Shown here piece by piece: positions 32,029 through 34,867 of a stretch of 34,867 nucleotides of DNA; position 1 is the stretch's first letter, and the number at the start of each line of letters is the position of its first letter. The notes under the pieces were generated by a model, which saw only the letters and a program-made list of their open reading frames with translations, was not told the DNA's origin and searched no databases. The position numbers and the translations under genes were made by a program. The stretch covers positions 1 through 34,867 of the forward strand of contig CAZGMC010000040.1 in NCBI GenBank assembly GCA_964526565.1, written 5' to 3'. The DNA is from CAZGMC01 sp964526565 (lineage in GTDB: Bacteria; Pseudomonadota; Alphaproteobacteria; DSM-16000; Inquilinaceae).

Positions 32029-32439
32029 ATGAACAAGCCAGACGGGGAGTTGTGCGTACGGGTGCTGTCGTGCATGGCCTGGGCCGACGGCAACCTGACC
32101 GAGGAGGAGATGGCCGCCGTGGTCGACGTGGTCGACCGGCTCGACTATGTGGACCGCTCGACGATCCAGGAGATCCTGACCACGACCACGCGGTTCACGT
32201 TCCTGGACAAGATCACCGCGCTGGACCGCAAGACGCGCATCCGTCTGCTGCACGACTGCTACACCGTCGCCGACTACTGCGGGGGCATCAGCGACCCCGA
32301 GCGCGAGATCATCCGCGCCATCGCCGCCAGCGTCATCGACCCGAAGAAGCTGCCCGACGCCGAGGCCGCCCTGGACGCCTGGGTCGCCTACGAGGCCAAG
32401 GCCCGCAAGGTGTTCGGCTGGACGCATCTTGGCGATTGA
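32029..32439 (+). CDS. TerB-like (tellurite-resistance type) domain protein
   Basis: A 136-residue all-helical protein with the TerB-like pattern: acidic loop AWADGNLTEEEM near the start and a second one DYCGGISDPERE (with D and E metal-type ligands) after the LLHDCYTVADY helix. Such domains bind Ca2+ or other divalent metals in TerB. No other ter genes are nearby, so a link to tellurite is not supported; many lone TerB-like proteins have unknown roles. The ATG at 32029 has GGGG upstream. The C-terminal part contains AYEAKARKVFGW, specific to this subgroup. Confidence 0.78.
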   Translation: MNKPDGELCVRVLSCMAWADGNLTEEEMAAVVDVVDRLDYVDRSTIQEILTTTTRFTFLDKITALDRKTRIRLLHDCYTVADYCGGISDPEREIIRAIAASVIDPKKLPDAEAALDAWVAYEAKARKVFGWTHLGD

Positions 32440-32596
32440 CGGCGCGGCCGGGGAAACGGGGGCACAGAGACTTTTGGTTGTGGGTCGGGTGGAGATCTCG
32501 TAAAGCCCGGCTTGCCATTTGCGGCGGAGAGCCTCCGCATCCCGGCGATGAACTGCCTGGGTAGCCAGACCGATCGCCTCGTCCCTCCGTTCCCTC

Positions 32597-32649
32597 CTGC
32601 TGCATCGCAGCAGCATGCCGGTTGACGCGGGCGCGACCTTGGCTAAGCT
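32597..32649 (+). promoter_or_regulatory. Candidate serC-serA promoter with upstream hairpin
   Basis: TTGACG (32622-32627) and TAAGCT (32644-32649) with a 16-base spacer stand about 53 bases before serC. A 7-bp hairpin CTGCTGC/GCAGCAG (32597-32613) lies just upstream, of unknown role. The preceding 32440-32596 holds only a short inverted repeat (GCGGAG/CTCCGC near 32530) and no gene. Confidence 0.5.
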
Positions 32650-32701
32650 GCCGGCCGCGACATGCCTGCCCGATCACCGTCGCCTCGCCGGAGGAAACAC
32701 C

Positions 32702-33871
32702 ATGGCCGACCAGCCGCGTCTGCGCCCCAGCAACCCGAACTTCGCCTCGGGCCCCTGCGCCAAGCATCCGCACTGGACGCCCGAGGTGCTCAAGGCCGCG
32801 GCGCTGGGCCGGTCGCATCGGTCGAAGCCGGGCAAGGCCAAGCTGGCCGAGGTGATCGCCCGCAGCAAGGCGCTGCTCGGCATGCCCGACGACTACCGGC
32901 TGGCGATCGTCCCGGCCTCCGACACCGGCGCCTTCGAGATGGCGATGTGGTCCATGCTGGGCGCCCGCGGCGTCGACGCGCTGGCCTGGGAGAGCTTCGG
33001 CGAGGCCTGGGTCACCGACGCGCACAAGCAGCTCAAGCTGCAGGACCTGCGCGTCATGAAGGCCGACTACGGGGCGCTGCCCGACCTCGCCCAGGTCGAC
33101 CCCGACCGCGACGTGGTGTTCCTGTGGAACGGCACCACCTCGGGCGTCCGCGTGCCGGACGGCGACTGGATCAGGGACGACCGCGGCGGGCTGACCCTGT
33201 GCGATGCCACCTCGGCGGTGTTCGCCATGGACATTCCGTGGCGCAAGCTGGATGTGGTGACGTGGTCGTGGCAGAAGGCGCTGGGCGGCGAGGCGCAGCA
33301 CGGCATGCTGGCGCTCAGCCCGCGCGCCGTCGCGCGGCTGGAGAGCTACACGCCGCCGTGGCCGCTGCCGAAGCTGTTCCGCATGACCAAGGGCGGCAAG
33401 CTGACCGAGGGCCTGTTCAAGGGTGAGACCATCAACACCCCGTCCATGCTGTGCGTCGAGGATGTGCTCGATGCGTTGGACTGGGCCGAGCGCATCGGCG
33501 GCCTGCCGGCGCTGATCGCCCGGTCGCAGGCCAGCCTGGCAAGGATCGCCGAATGGGTGTCGCGGACCGACTGGGCGGCTTTCCTGGCCGCCGACCCGGC
33601 GGTGCGTTCGTCCACCTCGATCTGCCTGAAGATCGTCGATCCGTGGGCGACCGCCCTGGACCCGGCCCGCCAGGCCGAGATCCCGAAGAAGATCGCTGCC
33701 CTGCTGGAGGCCCAGGACGTCGCCTACGACATCAACGGCTACCGCGATGCCCCGCCGGGCCTGCGCATCTGGGGCGGCAGCACGGTGGAGACCGACGACA
33801 TCGAGCGGCTGCTGCCCTGGCTCGACTGGGCATTCGAGGCGGTGCGCACCGATCTGGCCAAGGCCGCATGA
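32702..33871 (+). CDS. serC: Phosphoserine aminotransferase
   Basis: A 389-residue PLP enzyme that converts 3-phosphohydroxypyruvate plus glutamate to phosphoserine, and also serves pyridoxine synthesis. The PLP lysine is K192 in WSWQKALGG. The N-terminus NFASGPCAKHPHWTPEVL and the GRSHRSK motif identify the longer alphaproteobacterial SerC type rather than the enterobacterial one. ATG 32702 has GGAGGA eight bases upstream. It is followed seven bases later by serA, so the two form an operon for serine biosynthesis. Confidence 0.96.
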   Translation: MADQPRLRPSNPNFASGPCAKHPHWTPEVLKAAALGRSHRSKPGKAKLAEVIARSKALLGMPDDYRLAIVPASDTGAFEMAMWSMLGARGVDALAWESFGEAWVTDAHKQLKLQDLRVMKADYGALPDLAQVDPDRDVVFLWNGTTSGVRVPDGDWIRDDRGGLTLCDATSAVFAMDIPWRKLDVVTWSWQKALGGEAQHGMLALSPRAVARLESYTPPWPLPKLFRMTKGGKLTEGLFKGETINTPSMLCVEDVLDALDWAERIGGLPALIARSQASLARIAEWVSRTDWAAFLAADPAVRSSTSICLKIVDPWATALDPARQAEIPKKIAALLEAQDVAYDINGYRDAPPGLRIWGGSTVETDDIERLLPWLDWAFEAVRTDLAKAA

Positions 33872-33878
33872 GGATCCC

Positions 33879-34867
33879 ATGCCCCGCGTTCTGATCTCCG
33901 ACAAGCTGAGCCCGCGTGCCGTCGAGATTTTCGGCGCGCGTGGCGTCGAGGCCGACGTCAAGACCGGCCTGAGCCGCGACGAGCTGGCCGCCGTGATCGC
34001 CGACTATGACGGCCTGGCGATCCGCTCCGCCACCAAGGTAACGAAGGACATCCTGGACAAGGCCGAGCGGCTCAAGGTGGTCGGCCGCGCCGGTATCGGC
34101 GTCGACAATGTCGACGTGCCGGCGGCGACGGCCCGCGGCGTGGTGGTGATGAACACGCCGTTCGGCAACTCGATCACAACCGCCGAGCACGCCATCGCCC
34201 TGATGTTCGCGCTGGCCCGCCAAATCCCCCAGGCCGACGCCTCGACCCAGGCCGGCAAGTGGGAGAAGTCGAAGTTCATGGGCGTCGAGCTGACCGGCAA
34301 GACGCTCGGCATCATCGGCTGCGGCAATATCGGCGCCATCGTTGCCGACCGCGCCAACGGCCTGCGCATGCGCGTCGTTGCCTACGACCCGTTCCTGTCG
34401 AACGAGCGGGCCGGCGACCTGGGCGTGGAGAAGGTCGACCTGGACACGCTGCTGGCCCGCGCCGACTTCATCACCCTGCACACGCCGCTGACTGACGCCA
34501 CCCGCGGCATGATCAATGCCGGCGCCCTGGCCAGGACCCGCAAGGGCGTGCGCATCATCAACTGCGCGCGCGGCGGCCTGATCGTCGAGGACGACCTGAA
34601 GGCGGCGCTGGACAGCGGCCACGTCGCCGGCGCCGCCCTGGACGTGTTCGCCACCGAGCCGGCCCGCGAGCACGCGCTGTTCGGCATGCCAAATGTGATC
34701 TGCACGCCGCACCTGGGCGCCTCGACCAGCGAGGCGCAGGAGAACGTGGCGCTGCAGGTGGCCGAGCAGATGGCCGACTACCTGACCACCGGTGCCGTGG
34801 TGAACGCGCTCAACATGCCCTCGGTCACCGCCGAAGAGGCCAAGGTAATGGGGCCGTGGATCAAGCT
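33879..34867 (+). CDS. serA: D-3-phosphoglycerate dehydrogenase (3' end outside window)
   Basis: The first 329 codons of the enzyme that oxidises 3-phosphoglycerate with NAD, the first step of serine synthesis. The NAD-binding GIIGCGNIG is intact, GRAGIGVDNVD precedes it, and the catalytic triad is visible as R231 (CARGGLI), E260 (ATEPA) and H278 (CTPHLGAST). The spacing fits the long type with an additional ACT/ASB region, whose sequence begins at the window end. ATG 33879 has AGGA six to seven bases upstream and follows the serC stop by seven bases. Confidence 0.97.
   Translation, partial: MPRVLISDKLSPRAVEIFGARGVEADVKTGLSRDELAAVIADYDGLAIRSATKVTKDILDKAERLKVVGRAGIGVDNVDVPAATARGVVVMNTPFGNSITTAEHAIALMFALARQIPQADASTQAGKWEKSKFMGVELTGKTLGIIGCGNIGAIVADRANGLRMRVVAYDPFLSNERAGDLGVEKVDLDTLLARADFITLHTPLTDATRGMINAGALARTRKGVRIINCARGGLIVEDDLKAALDSGHVAGAALDVFATEPAREHALFGMPNVICTPHLGASTSEAQENVALQVAEQMADYLTTGAVVNALNMPSVTAEEAKVMGPWIK

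Noticed and set aside
32440..32701. serC-type leader RNA or riboswitch
   Set aside because: Only short hairpins are visible; I cannot match a defined leader motif without a covariance search.
1..34867. tRNA, rRNA or CRISPR genes
   Set aside because: No cloverleaf, rRNA-like segment or spacer array was found by eye on either strand.

Overview
The window is high-GC DNA from an alphaproteobacterium, most likely of the Rhodospirillales type. The reasons are a clear CtrA cell-cycle regulator gene with GANTC and TTAA-type sites upstream, its position divergent from fliI-fliJ, an alphaproteobacterial-type SerC and heavy GC bias. I cannot name a genus from the sequence alone. Two runs of exactly 100 N (4902-5001 and 30626-30725) are scaffold gaps, so genes on either side of them need not be true neighbours.

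Layout. 1-4000: a copper-handling block on the minus strand (CueR-like regulator and CopA P1B-ATPase). It is split by a vapBC toxin-antitoxin module whose toxin carries an internal stop, and a leftover 3' end of a second copA lies between them. 4015-4884: an adenylate cyclase-FHA fusion divergent from copA, with two CueR-like dyads in the shared upstream region. 5000-7321: a short-chain dehydrogenase, two small unknown genes and peptide deformylase, all on minus. 7641-11371: an orphan hybrid histidine kinase, an esterase-like alpha/beta hydrolase and a divergent SGNH hydrolase. 11600-19635: a plus-strand sulfur assimilation cluster (cysI, cysH, cobA), then a Uma2 nuclease-family gene and a very large multidomain flavin/Fe-S oxidoreductase. 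No cysJ is seen, so the large oxidoreductase is a candidate electron donor to CysI. 19702-23600: an accessory stretch with a lower-GC AAA ATPase/DUF4276 pair that looks like a two-gene defence module, a decayed transposase end, an orphan papain-fold peptidase and a membrane-anchored EEP-family hydrolase that seems to start at CTG. 23954-25093: a broken PhoD-like phosphatase. 25066-28603: DUF2177, ctrA and fliI-fliJ. 28700-31343: an ankyrin lipoprotein, a DUF2889 gene with a perfect 16-bp palindrome upstream, and a Nudix hydrolase cut by a gap. 31469-34867: a secreted small protein, a TerB-like protein, and serC-serA, the latter running off the window.

Two themes cut across the annotation. First, short tandem repeats (8, 10 and 12 bp units) occur at five places. 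The two inside genes have 12-bp units that keep the reading frame; the three outside genes have 8, 10 and 12 bp units. Second, there are several signs of decay and rearrangement: the copA remnant, the vapC nonsense mutation, the phoD pseudogene, the transposase remnant and a pair of about 86% identical 100-bp dispersed repeats.

Most promising for follow-up are the CysI/large-oxidoreductase partnership, the ATPase-DUF4276 pair, and the copA/cueR/vapBC rearrangement.
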